Part shown: positions 1 through 8,384 of the stretch, one piece after another | How positions within the stretch are numbered: position 1 is the first letter of the stretch | Layout: each line of letters starts with the position of its first letter | Origin: Shinella sp. WSJ-2 | GTDB taxonomy: Bacteria; Pseudomonadota; Alphaproteobacteria; Rhizobiales; Rhizobiaceae | Direction: 5' to 3' | DNA: 64,000 nt | NCBI RefSeq assembly: GCF_003432075.1 | Contig: NZ_QWBU01000005.1 | Span: 186,001 to 250,000, forward strand | Program-made: the position numbers and the translations under genes | The notes under the pieces: generated by a model | Databases searched by the model: none | Seen by the model: the letters and a program-made list of their open reading frames with translations, nothing else | What the model was told of the DNA's origin: nothing

Positions 1-45
1 GATCCGCAGGGCGCGCATTTCTCGCTGGTCGCGATGCACCGTTGA
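1..45 (+). CDS. VOC/glyoxalase-family protein, C-terminal fragment
   Basis: Reading from base 1 gives 14 codons ending in TGA at 43-45, with the peptide DPQGAHFSLVAMHR. A DPxGAxFxL ending is typical of the last beta strand of vicinal-oxygen-chelate (glyoxalase/bleomycin-resistance fold) proteins, where the aspartate-proline-glycine turn precedes the metal-site strand. The gene starts outside the window. A GC-rich hairpin follows directly. The family call rests on one short motif, so it is tentative. Confidence 0.5.
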   Translation, partial: DPQGAHFSLVAMHR

Positions 46-56
46 TCCACGAGCAA

Positions 57-85
57 GCGGGGTGCCAAGGTCCCCGGCACCCCGC
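57..85 (+). terminator. Hairpin terminator after the VOC gene
   Basis: GCGGGGTGCC (57-66) pairs perfectly with GGCACCCCGC (76-85) across a 9-nt loop, 12 nt after the stop of the upstream partial gene. Only a weak pyrimidine-rich tail (CTCCATTCC) follows, so it may be an imperfect intrinsic terminator or an RNA-stabilising hairpin. Confidence 0.6.
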
Positions 86-172
86 CTCCATTCCTGCTTG
101 CAATCTTTCTTCGCATTGCACAAACTCTTCCTGATGGCGGCTTAAGACCGCCCGAGGGGAACAAGAGAGCGC

Positions 173-3100
173 ATGTCGATCAAGGCCGGTATCTACCACC
201 TCACCCATTATATCTACGACAAACCGGTCCGCCTCGGACCCCAGATCATCCGGCTCAAGCCGGCGGCGCATTCCAAGACAAAGGTCATCAGTCACTCGCT
301 GAAGGTCTCGCCCGAAAATCACTTCGTGAACCTCCAGCAGGACCCTTACGGCAACTATCTCGCCCGCTACGTCTTTCCCGATCCGGTCACCGAGTTGAAG
401 ATCGAGGTCGACCTCGTCGCCGACATGACGGTCTACAATCCCTTCGATTTCTTCGTAGAGGAGGAGGCCGAACACTGGCCCTTCGAGTACCCTGAGGACC
501 TGCGCGAAGACCTCAAGATTTATCGCACGCCCGAGCCAATGGATCCTGCGCTCGAAGCCTTCATGAAGACGATAGACCGCACGCCGCAACAGCGCACCGT
601 CGACATGGTCGTTGGCCTCAATGCCCGGCTCCAGCAGACGATCGGCTATGTCATCCGCATGGAGCCGGGCGTGCAGACGCCGGAACAGACGCTGACGGCC
701 GCACTTGGCTCGTGCCGCGATTCGAGCTGGCTGCTTGTGCAAATTCTGCGCAATCTCGGCTTCGCCGCCCGCTTCGTGTCGGGCTATCTCATCCAGCTCG
801 CGCCAGACCTGAAGGCCCTCGACGGCCCCTCCGGCACCGAGGTCGATTTCACCGACCTGCATGCCTGGTGCGAAGTCTATCTGCCCGGCGCCGGCTGGAT
901 CGGCCTGGATCCGACCTCCGGCCTCCTGACCGGCGAAAGCCACATCCCGCTGGCCGCCACGCCGCATTACCGCAATGCCGCGCCGATCAGCGGCGGCTAT
1001 TTCGGCGAGGCGAACACCGAGTTCGACTTCGCCATGACGGTGACCCGCGTGGCCGAGCATCCCCGCATCACAAAACCCTTCTCCGACGAGAGCTGGAATG
1101 CGCTCAACGCACTCGGCCGTGATGTCGATACCGTGCTGGCGGCAAATGACGTCCGTCTCACCATGGGCGGCGAGCCGACTTTCGTCTCCATCGATGACTT
1201 CGAATCCGCTGAATGGAATACCGCCGCCGTCGGCCCGACCAAGCGCGAAAAGGCCGACACACTCATACGGCGGCTGCGTGAAAAATTCGCCCCCGGCGGC
1301 TTCCTGCATTACGGCCAGGGCAAGTGGTATCCCGGCGAAACCCTGCCGCGCTGGACCTTCTCGCTCTACTGGCGACGCGACGGCAAGCCAATCTGGCACA
1401 ATCCCGAGCTCATTGCCGAGGAGGGCAGCGATGCCGGCGTCGGCGAGGCCGATGCCGCGGCGGTGCTTTTAGGGATTGCAGATGAACTCGGCATTGCCGC
1501 CGATATGGTCCAGCCAGCCTACGAAGACCCGGCCGAGTGGATCATCAAGGAAGGCAATCTTCCCGAGAATGTCGACCCGTCGAACTCCAAGCTGGAGGAC
1601 CCCGAAGAGCGCAACCGCATCGCCCGCGTCTTCGAACGTGGCCTGACCACGCCGACCGGCCATATCCTGCCGGTTCAAGCCTGGAATGCCAAGGCTGACG
1701 GCAAACGCTGGATCAGCGAAAAATGGCGCACGCGCCGCGGCAAGATCTTCCTCGTGCCGGGCGACAGCCCTGTGGGTTACCGTCTGCCGCTCGGCGCCCT
1801 GCCCTACCTTTCACCCTCAAACTACCCCTATATCAATCCGGCCGATCCCTCCGAGGACAAACCCCCGCTACCGGATTTCGCCAAGACCGGCCGCGCCATG
1901 GTAGAAGCCTCGTTCCAAGCGAGCGAGGCGGGACAGGATCGCATCGAACAGGTGCGCAGCGAAATCGTCGGCACCGTGCGCACCGCGATGAGCGTTGAGG
2001 CCCGCGACGGCCGGCTCTGCATCTTCATGCCGCCCGTCGAGCGCGTCGAGGATTATCTCGAACTGGTGACTGCGGCGGAACGTGCCGCAGACCGGCTTGG
2101 CCTTCCTGTCCATATAGAAGGCTACGCGCCGCCGCAGGACGAGCGCCTCAACGTCATCCGTGTCGCTCCCGATCCGGGTGTCATCGAGGTCAACATTCAT
2201 CCCGCCTCCAACTGGCAGGACTGCGTCGACATCACCACCGCCGTCTATGAAGAGGCGCGCCAGTCGCGGCTGGGCGCCGACAAATTCATGATCGACGGCC
2301 GCCACACCGGCACGGGCGGCGGCAACCATGTCGTCGTCGGCGGCAAGAACCCGAACGACAGCCCGTTCCTGCGTCGGCCGGATCTTTTGAAAAGCCTCGT
2401 GCTTCATTGGCAGCGCCACCCGTCGCTTTCCTACCTCTTCTCCGGCATGTTCATCGGCCCAACCAGCCAGGCCCCGCGCATCGACGAGGCGCGGCACGAC
2501 ACGCTCTACGAGCTGGAAATCGCGCTGTCGCAGGTGCCGGCGCCCAATCAGGGCGTGCCGCCACTGCCCTGGCTCGTCGACCGGCTGTTCCGCAACCTCC
2601 TAACCGACGTCACCGGCAACACGCACCGCTCGGAAATCTGCATCGACAAGCTGTTCTCCCCGGACGGACCGACCGGCCGGCTCGGGCTCGTCGAGTTCCG
2701 CGGCTTCGAAATGCCGCCGAATGCCCGCATGAGCCTGGCCCAGCAGCTTCTGATCCGCGCTCTCATCGCCCGCTTCTGGCTGAATCCGGCCCAGGGCGGT
2801 TTCGTACGCTGGGGCACCACCCTGCATGATCGCTTCATGCTGCCGCACTATGTCTGGCAGGATTTCCTGGATGTGCTCGCCGACCTCCGGGTGAACGGTT
2901 TCGACCTCAGGCCGGAATGGTTTGCCGCCCAGCTCGAATTCCGCTTCCCCTTCTGCGGCGAGGTCGAATACGAAGGCGCCAATCTCGAGGTGCGCCAGGC
3001 GCTGGAACCCTGGCATGTCATGGGCGAGGAAGGCGCGATCGGTGGCACCGTGCGCTATGTCGATTCGTCGGTCGAGCGGCTTCAGGTGAAGCTTGAGACC

Positions 3101-3493
3101 GTCAATCCCGAACGCTACACCGTGGCCTGCAACGGGCGGCCCGTGCCGCTGAAAAGCGCGGGCACAAAAGGTGTTTCGGTCGCCGGCGTGCGGTACAAGG
3201 CGTGGCAGCCCGCCTCGGGCCTGCATCCGGTGCTGCCCGTCAACACACCGCTTACTTTCGACATTTATGATACATGGTCGAAGCGAGCGATCGGGGGCTG
3301 CATTTACCACGTTGCCCATCCGGGCGGACGCAACTATGACACCTTCCCGGTGAACGGAAACGAGGCCGAGGCGCGCCGGCTGGCGCGGTTCGAGCCCTGG
3401 GGGCACAAGACGGGCGGCTATCTCTTGCAGCCGGAAAATCCACCGGCGGATTTTCCGCTGACGCTGGATTTGCGCAGGCCGCCCGGCATCTAG
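173..3493 (+). CDS. Transglutaminase-like protein fused to DUF2126 (COG4196 type)
   Basis: Large cytoplasmic protein of 1106 residues. Residues 1-90 look like the bacterial transglutaminase N-terminal beta domain. The papain-like transglutaminase core follows, with a visible triad of Cys181 (GSCRDSSW), His230 (DLHAWCEVY) and Asp246 (IGLDPTSG). From about residue 330 (MGGEPTFVS) to the end is DUF2126, including a Gly-rich [16 protein letters not shown] stretch near 706-721 that is suggestive of a phosphate-binding or ligase loop. The start is preceded by a purine-rich GAGGGGAACAAGAGAG stretch. It is the first gene of a three-gene cluster with the ATP-grasp/alpha-E gene 18 nt downstream and a second transglutaminase. 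In family surveys these genes co-occur and are predicted to make or trim peptide-like products; the substrate is unknown. Confidence 0.9.
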   Translation: MSIKAGIYHLTHYIYDKPVRLGPQIIRLKPAAHSKTKVISHSLKVSPENHFVNLQQDPYGNYLARYVFPDPVTELKIEVDLVADMTVYNPFDFFVEEEAEHWPFEYPEDLREDLKIYRTPEPMDPALEAFMKTIDRTPQQRTVDMVVGLNARLQQTIGYVIRMEPGVQTPEQTLTAALGSCRDSSWLLVQILRNLGFAARFVSGYLIQLAPDLKALDGPSGTEVDFTDLHAWCEVYLPGAGWIGLDPTSGLLTGESHIPLAATPHYRNAAPISGGYFGEANTEFDFAMTVTRVAEHPRITKPFSDESWNALNALGRDVDTVLAANDVRLTMGGEPTFVSIDDFESAEWNTAAVGPTKREKADTLIRRLREKFAPGGFLHYGQGKWYPGETLPRWTFSLYWRRDGKPIWHNPELIAEEGSDAGVGEADAAAVLLGIADELGIAADMVQPAYEDPAEWIIKEGNLPENVDPSNSKLEDPEERNRIARVFERGLTTPTGHILPVQAWNAKADGKRWISEKWRTRRGKIFLVPGDSPVGYRLPLGALPYLSPSNYPYINPADPSEDKPPLPDFAKTGRAMVEASFQASEAGQDRIEQVRSEIVGTVRTAMSVEARDGRLCIFMPPVERVEDYLELVTAAERAADRLGLPVHIEGYAPPQDERLNVIRVAPDPGVIEVNIHPASNWQDCVDITTAVYEEARQSRLGADKFMIDGRHTGTGGGNHVVVGGKNPNDSPFLRRPDLLKSLVLHWQRHPSLSYLFSGMFIGPTSQAPRIDEARHDTLYELEIALSQVPAPNQGVPPLPWLVDRLFRNLLTDVTGNTHRSEICIDKLFSPDGPTGRLGLVEFRGFEMPPNARMSLAQQLLIRALIARFWLNPAQGGFVRWGTTLHDRFMLPHYVWQDFLDVLADLRVNGFDLRPEWFAAQLEFRFPFCGEVEYEGANLEVRQALEPWHVMGEEGAIGGTVRYVDSSVERLQVKLETVNPERYTVACNGRPVPLKSAGTKGVSVAGVRYKAWQPASGLHPVLPVNTPLTFDIYDTWSKRAIGGCIYHVAHPGGRNYDTFPVNGNEAEARRLARFEPWGHKTGGYLLQPENPPADFPLTLDLRRPPGI

Positions 3494-3511
3494 CCCACTA
3501 GGAGACAGTAA

Positions 3512-5920
3512 TTGAAGACCACGAGTGTGGAGGCAGAGCTGATCGAGGCCCAAACGGCGCAGGCGCCTGCCCGTGCCTATGCTCCGCTTCCTGATGTCGC
3601 CGACGAGATGGTCGACACGCAAGGCGAGGTGCGACCGGTCTGGCGGCACTTCCTCGCCGCGCTCGAACGCATGGACGAGACGGACCTCGCTGGTCGCTTC
3701 GCACGCGCCGACCGGTATCTGCGCGATGCCGGCGTCTTCTACCGCGCCTATGGCAAGGAAGCGAACAGCGATCGCGCCTGGCCGCTTTCCCACATTCCCG
3801 TGCTCATCGATGAAACCGAATGGGAAGATCTGTCGCGCGGCCTTGTTCAGCGCGCCGAACTGCTTGAAGCCGTCGTCGCCGATATCTACGGCAAAAACGA
3901 ACTGGTCGCCAACGGCCTCCTGCCGCCGGCGCTCGTCGCCTCCAACAGCGAATTCCTGCGCCCCCTCGTCGGCGTGCAGCCGCACGGCCGGCATTTCCTG
4001 CACTTCGTCTCTTTCGAAATCGGCCGTGGGCCCGATGGCAACTGGTGGGTGCTTTCCGACCGCACGCAGGCCCCGTCCGGCGCCGGCTTCGCGCTGGAAA
4101 ACCGCGTCGCGACGACCCGCGCCTTTTCCGATGTCTATGCCGAGACCCACGCGCATCGCCTCGCCGGCTTCTTCGGCGCTTTCCGCAACACGTTGCAGGC
4201 GGAAAAGTCAGCAGAAGACCGCATAGCTGTCCTCACGCCGGGCCTTGCCAACGAAACCTATTTCGAACATGCCTATATCGCCCGCTATCTCGGCTTCATG
4301 CTCTTGGAGGGCGAGGACCTGACGGTGGTCGGCGGCAAGGTCATGGTGCGAACGGTCGCCGGCCTGAAACCCATCGGCGTGCTCTGGCGCCGCCTCGATG
4401 CGGCCTTCGCCGATCCGCTGGAGCTCAACCAGAACTCCCATATCGGCACGCCCGGCATGGTCGAGGCGCTGCGCTCCGGTTCCGTCACCTTCGTCAATGC
4501 ATTGGGCGCCGGCATTGTCGAGACGCGCGCCATGCTCGCCTTCCTGCCCAACATCTGCCGGCAATTGCTCGGCGAAGAGCAGCGCCTCCCGTCGATCGCC
4601 ACTTGGTGGTGCGGTCAAAAGGAGGAACGCGAACACGTCGCGGCCAACATCGAGCGCATGGTCATCGGCCCGGCCTATTCGACACGCCCGTTCTTCGACG
4701 ACAACGAACAGTCCGTGCTGGGCTCGACTTTGCGCGACACGGCAAAACATTCGATTGCCGAATGGCTGGCGAGCGACGGCACCAAGCTGGTCGGCCAGGA
4801 AGCGGTCACGCTCTCCACCACGCCCGCCTTCGTCGACGGCAAGCTGGTGCCGCGGCCGATGTCGCTGCGCGTCTTCGCCGCCCGCACCCGCGACGGCTGG
4901 CAGATCATGCCCGGCGGCTTCGCCCGCATCGGCGCCGGCGACAATGTGTCGGCCATCGCCATGCAGGAAGGCGGCTCGGCGGCGGACGTCTGGATTGTCA
5001 GCCGGAAACCGGTCGAGCGCACCTCGCTGCTGCCGGCCGAGGAAGTCTTTACCCGCAACATGCCCGGCAGCCTGCCGAGCCGTGCGGCCGATAACCTGTT
5101 CTGGCTCGGCCGCTATATCGAGCGGGCGGAAGGCGCGTTGCGCATCCTGCGCGCCTGGCATGGCCGCTACGCCGAATATGCCAATCCCGAACAGCCCCTG
5201 CTGAAGGATGTCAGCACCTATCTCGACGCGCTCGACATCGACACGTCGGAAGCCGTACCGGCAAGCCTCATCCGCAATATCGACAGCGCCGTCTTCTCCG
5301 CCAGCAACATCCGCGACCGCTTCTCGCCGGATGGCTGGCTGGCGCTGAACGACCTGTCGAAGACGGCCCGTCGGTTCCATGTCAGTGTAGAACCTGGCGA
5401 CGATGCCACGCGCGCCATGACGGTTCTCCTGCGCAAGCTCGCGGGCTTTGCCGGTCTGGTGCATGAAAACATGTACCGTTTCACCGGCTGGCGCTTCCTC
5501 TCCATCGGCCGCTATCTCGAACGCGGCCTGCACATGACGCGCCTGCTCGGCCATATGTCCGGCGAGGATGCACCCGACGGCGCGCTCGACATGCTGCTCG
5601 AGATCGGCGACAGCGTGATGACCCATCGCCGCCGCTACAATGTGGCGACCGCGCGCCTCACCGTCACCGACCTTCTGGCGCTCGACCCGCTCAACCCGCG
5701 CTCGATCCTCTATCAGCTGAACGAGATCAAGAACGAGGTCGAACAGCTGCCGAACGCCTATTCCAACGGCCAGATGTCGCCCTTCTACCGCGAGGCGATG
5801 CGCCTGCATGCGGGGCTCGCGGTGATGACACCGGAAACGATGACGGATGCCGTCTACCAGCGCTTCGAGGCGGAACTCGAGAAGCTGTCGGACATTCTCG
5901 CGCAAACCTACTTGAGCTAA
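3512..5920 (+). CDS. Circularly permuted ATP-grasp / alpha-E fusion protein
   Basis: An 802-residue protein joining two domains often encoded as separate adjacent genes. Roughly residues 1-510 form a circularly permuted ATP-grasp peptide-ligase domain (COG2308 type), and the alpha-helical alpha-E domain (DUF403, COG2307) starts near residue 520 with SRAADNLFWLGRYIERAEG. The start is a TTG at 3512, chosen because AGGAGA lies 6 nt upstream and no better in-frame start exists. It sits between two transglutaminase-fold genes, 18 nt after the first and 22 nt before the second, so the three are probably one operon. ATP-grasp ligases form amide bonds from an acyl-phosphate; the alpha-E domain has no known activity. 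The substrate cannot be inferred from sequence. Confidence 0.9.
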   Translation: MKTTSVEAELIEAQTAQAPARAYAPLPDVADEMVDTQGEVRPVWRHFLAALERMDETDLAGRFARADRYLRDAGVFYRAYGKEANSDRAWPLSHIPVLIDETEWEDLSRGLVQRAELLEAVVADIYGKNELVANGLLPPALVASNSEFLRPLVGVQPHGRHFLHFVSFEIGRGPDGNWWVLSDRTQAPSGAGFALENRVATTRAFSDVYAETHAHRLAGFFGAFRNTLQAEKSAEDRIAVLTPGLANETYFEHAYIARYLGFMLLEGEDLTVVGGKVMVRTVAGLKPIGVLWRRLDAAFADPLELNQNSHIGTPGMVEALRSGSVTFVNALGAGIVETRAMLAFLPNICRQLLGEEQRLPSIATWWCGQKEEREHVAANIERMVIGPAYSTRPFFDDNEQSVLGSTLRDTAKHSIAEWLASDGTKLVGQEAVTLSTTPAFVDGKLVPRPMSLRVFAARTRDGWQIMPGGFARIGAGDNVSAIAMQEGGSAADVWIVSRKPVERTSLLPAEEVFTRNMPGSLPSRAADNLFWLGRYIERAEGALRILRAWHGRYAEYANPEQPLLKDVSTYLDALDIDTSEAVPASLIRNIDSAVFSASNIRDRFSPDGWLALNDLSKTARRFHVSVEPGDDATRAMTVLLRKLAGFAGLVHENMYRFTGWRFLSIGRYLERGLHMTRLLGHMSGEDAPDGALDMLLEIGDSVMTHRRRYNVATARLTVTDLLALDPLNPRSILYQLNEIKNEVEQLPNAYSNGQMSPFYREAMRLHAGLAVMTPETMTDAVYQRFEAELEKLSDILAQTYLS

Positions 5921-5942
5921 GCGAAAGGGAGGCGCCGAAATC

Positions 5943-6830
5943 ATGCTCTACGACGTCAACCTTCATATCAGCTACCTCTACGACACCCCGGTCTCCGGCG
6001 GGCGCCATATCGTGCGGGTCCTGCCGCTGTCGATCGGCGGGCGCCAGCGGCTCGTCGCCGGCACGGTCGGCGTGACGCCGGGTCCGGGCGAACGGGTCGA
6101 TCACAACGATTTCTTCCAAAACCCGATGAGCGCCATCCTCTTCCGCAACGCCCATGAGCGCCTGGATATCCGCATGCAGGCGCGCGTGCATGTCGATGTG
6201 CCGGAACCGGCCGCAGACTTTTCCCCTCGTGTTTCGGACTTGCCCGAGGATATCGCCGGCTACTGGTCGCTCGATGCCGGCTCGCCGCACCATTATACCG
6301 GCCCGAGCCCGCGGCTGAAGGATTGTGCCGAGATCGCCGAATACGCCCGATCTATCGCCAAGCCCGACATGACGATCCGTGCGATCGCGACGGCAATCTG
6401 CGCACGCATCCACGAGGACTTCACCTACGATCCGAAAGCGACGAACGTCGACACAACCCCGCGCGAGGCCTTCAAGCTGAAGCGCGGCGTCTGCCAGGAC
6501 TTTTCCCATGTGATGATCGTGGCGCTGCGCAGCCTCGGCATTCCTGCTGGCTATGTCAGCGGCTTCCTGCGCACCATCCCGCCGCCGGGCAAGGAGCGAT
6601 TGGAAGGGGCGGACGCCATGCATGCCTGGGTACGCTACTGGTGCGGCCGGGTGAACGGCTGGATGGAACTCGACCCGACCAACGACATTCCCGCCGGCAC
6701 TGACCATATCGTCGTCGCCTATGGCCGGGACTATTCCGATGTCGCGCCCGTCATCGGTGTCCTGAAAGGATACGGGCAGCACAAAACGACCCAGGCGGTC
6801 GATGTCGTTCCGGTACGGCAGACGGCGTAA
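5943..6830 (+). CDS. Transglutaminase family protein (COG1305)
   Basis: A 295-residue protein with an N-terminal beta domain (about 1-90) and a transglutaminase core with Cys184 (RGVCQDFSHV), His227 (DAMHAWVRYW) and Asp244 (MELDPTND), so the catalytic triad is intact. It has no signal peptide and is likely cytoplasmic. AAGGGAGG lies 9 nt before the ATG. It closes the cluster with the DUF2126 and ATP-grasp/alpha-E genes. Members of this family act as peptidases or amide transferases; in this setting it may process the product made by the ATP-grasp enzyme. That role is inferred from gene order only. Confidence 0.9.
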   Translation: MLYDVNLHISYLYDTPVSGGRHIVRVLPLSIGGRQRLVAGTVGVTPGPGERVDHNDFFQNPMSAILFRNAHERLDIRMQARVHVDVPEPAADFSPRVSDLPEDIAGYWSLDAGSPHHYTGPSPRLKDCAEIAEYARSIAKPDMTIRAIATAICARIHEDFTYDPKATNVDTTPREAFKLKRGVCQDFSHVMIVALRSLGIPAGYVSGFLRTIPPPGKERLEGADAMHAWVRYWCGRVNGWMELDPTNDIPAGTDHIVVAYGRDYSDVAPVIGVLKGYGQHKTTQAVDVVPVRQTA

Positions 6831-6967
6831 TCCCGATTGGAAACAGCGGGAAAACCCGGAAAACCAAGGCCTCTAAACTTTTACGAAAACTATACCACGG
6901 CCCCGAACCGTTAAATAACATTTCGTTGCTAGCTTCAGCCCACATTATGACAATGGTGGGTAGTCTC

Positions 6968-8179
6968 ATGACGAAGAAGACGGAAAAACAAACCCTGATC
7001 GCGCGGCTCCTCGGCGATCGAGGCGGCAATTTCGCGATGATGACGGCCATTGTCTGCCCACTCATCATAGCTGCCGGTGGGGTGGCGATCGACCTTACCA
7101 AGATAGTGATGACGCGGACGACCCTGCAGGACGCAGCCGACTCCGCCGCGCTTGCCGCAGCCTCGGCACTGGCAAACGACAGCAAGAGCAAGGCGGAGGC
7201 CAAGCTCCTCGCTATGCAGTTCCTCAAGACACAGATGAACGGCGGGCTCGCTGTCGATGAAGGCTCTAAGGCTGCGAAGTCCGATAGCGACCAGCAAATC
7301 GCAACCGGCACCGACATCACCATCACGGAAACCGCGATGCTCGGAAACGGTAAGTCCTACAAAGTCGACATCTCGACGAAATATACAGTTAAATTCAACG
7401 CCTTTACCCGTCTGCTCGGTCAGCAATCGACTGTCATGAACGCCAAGAGCACAGCCGAAAGCGCGACGGAATCGAAGAACGCGCTTTCAATGTTCCTCGT
7501 CCTCGACAAGTCGGGCTCGATGGCGTGGATCACCAACGAGAAGGACAAGACCCTTACCTCGTGCATCAACTGGACAGAGCAGAATTGGGGCAGTTCTAAG
7601 GTCAAGGCGACGAGCCCCTGCTACGTCTCGAAGATGGGGGCCCTGAAACTCGCCGTCGCAAGCCTCTTTACACAGTTCACCCTCGCAGACCCGACGAATA
7701 CCTTCGTGCGGACCGGGGCGATCTCCTATGACCTTGCAAGCTACACGCCGAGCGAACTTGCGTGGGGATCCACAGCGTCGCTCGCCTATGTCAATAAGCT
7801 GGTCGCAGACGGAGGAACCGCTTCGGGCGCTTCCATGAAAACCGCCTACGACAAGCTGAAGGCAGCCACGGAAAACACCGCACACAAGACCAAGAACGGA
7901 CAGGTGCCGACGAAGTATATCGTCTTCATGACGGACGGTGCGAACAACAACTCAAGCGACGACACCAGCACACTGGCGACCTGCACCAGCGCGAAAAAGG
8001 ACGGCATGGAGATCTACACCGTCGCCTTCATGGCACCGACTGCCGGCCAGAACCTTCTGAAGGCCTGCGCAACCGACGGCTCGCATTACTTCGAAGCGAC
8101 GAACATGTCCGCCCTCGTTGCCGCCTTCAAGGTGATCGGTGAGCGCACCTCCGCCGTGGTCTCCCGCCTGACGAAATAA
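6968..8179 (+). CDS. TadE/TadG-like pilus-assembly protein with von Willebrand A domain
   Basis: About 403 residues. The N-terminus (LLGDRGGNFAMMTAIV...) is the TadE/TadG-type anchor, with one membrane segment at about residues 22-43 and the usual following helix rich in Ala (LQDAADSAALAAASAL). A von Willebrand A domain fills the C-terminal half; its MIDAS motif DKSGS is at 180-184 and FMTDGANNN carries the second metal aspartate. Such proteins are exported minor pilins or envelope adhesin-like proteins. I chose the ATG at 6968 because GGTGGG lies 7 nt upstream; ATGs at 6947 and 6953 are alternatives. No other tad/cpa genes are adjacent, so it is an orphan copy. An intrinsic terminator follows. 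Confidence 0.85.
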   Translation: MTKKTEKQTLIARLLGDRGGNFAMMTAIVCPLIIAAGGVAIDLTKIVMTRTTLQDAADSAALAAASALANDSKSKAEAKLLAMQFLKTQMNGGLAVDEGSKAAKSDSDQQIATGTDITITETAMLGNGKSYKVDISTKYTVKFNAFTRLLGQQSTVMNAKSTAESATESKNALSMFLVLDKSGSMAWITNEKDKTLTSCINWTEQNWGSSKVKATSPCYVSKMGALKLAVASLFTQFTLADPTNTFVRTGAISYDLASYTPSELAWGSTASLAYVNKLVADGGTASGASMKTAYDKLKAATENTAHKTKNGQVPTKYIVFMTDGANNNSSDDTSTLATCTSAKKDGMEIYTVAFMAPTAGQNLLKACATDGSHYFEATNMSALVAAFKVIGERTSAVVSRLTK

Positions 8180-8203
8180 TCCTGCCACAAGGCCGGAAAA
8201 TTG

Positions 8204-8234
8204 AACCCGCTGCGACCAACGCAGCGGGTTTTTT
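8204..8234 (+). terminator. Rho-independent terminator after the VWA gene
   Basis: Perfect 10-bp stem AACCCGCTGC (8204-8213) / GCAGCGGGTT (8221-8230) with a 7-nt loop, running into a T6 tract at 8229-8234. It lies 25 nt after the stop codon of the TadG-like gene and isolates it from the glycogen operon. Confidence 0.92.
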
Positions 8235-8295
8235 AGCATTTTTGCCGTGTTTCAGACATGTCGAAAATGCATGAGGCGTTTCTTGAAAAGGTATA

Positions 8296-8324
8296 TTGCA
8301 AGCGCTTCGGATAGATGCATAAAT
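8296..8324 (+). promoter_or_regulatory. Candidate glgP operon promoter
   Basis: TTGCAA (8296-8301) and ATAAAT (8319-8324) are separated by 17 nt, a reasonable sigma-70-like spacing, about 60 nt before the glgP start and in the only sizeable gap upstream of the operon. An 8-bp palindrome AAGCGCTT (8300-8307) overlaps the -35 edge and resembles the core of LacI-family operators, although the flanks are not symmetric. Both readings come from inspection only. Confidence 0.4.
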
Positions 8325-8384
8325 TGATTTAAACGCGATTTCGAACGAACGAACGCATTGAATGCGAGGGGGCAAAGTTCACCG

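Noticed and set aside
2600-4156. Long open frame antisense to the first transglutaminase and ATP-grasp genes
   Set aside because: It spans two genes on the other strand and gives an Arg/His/Asp-rich protein without recognisable motifs; it arises from GC-rich third positions of the real genes.
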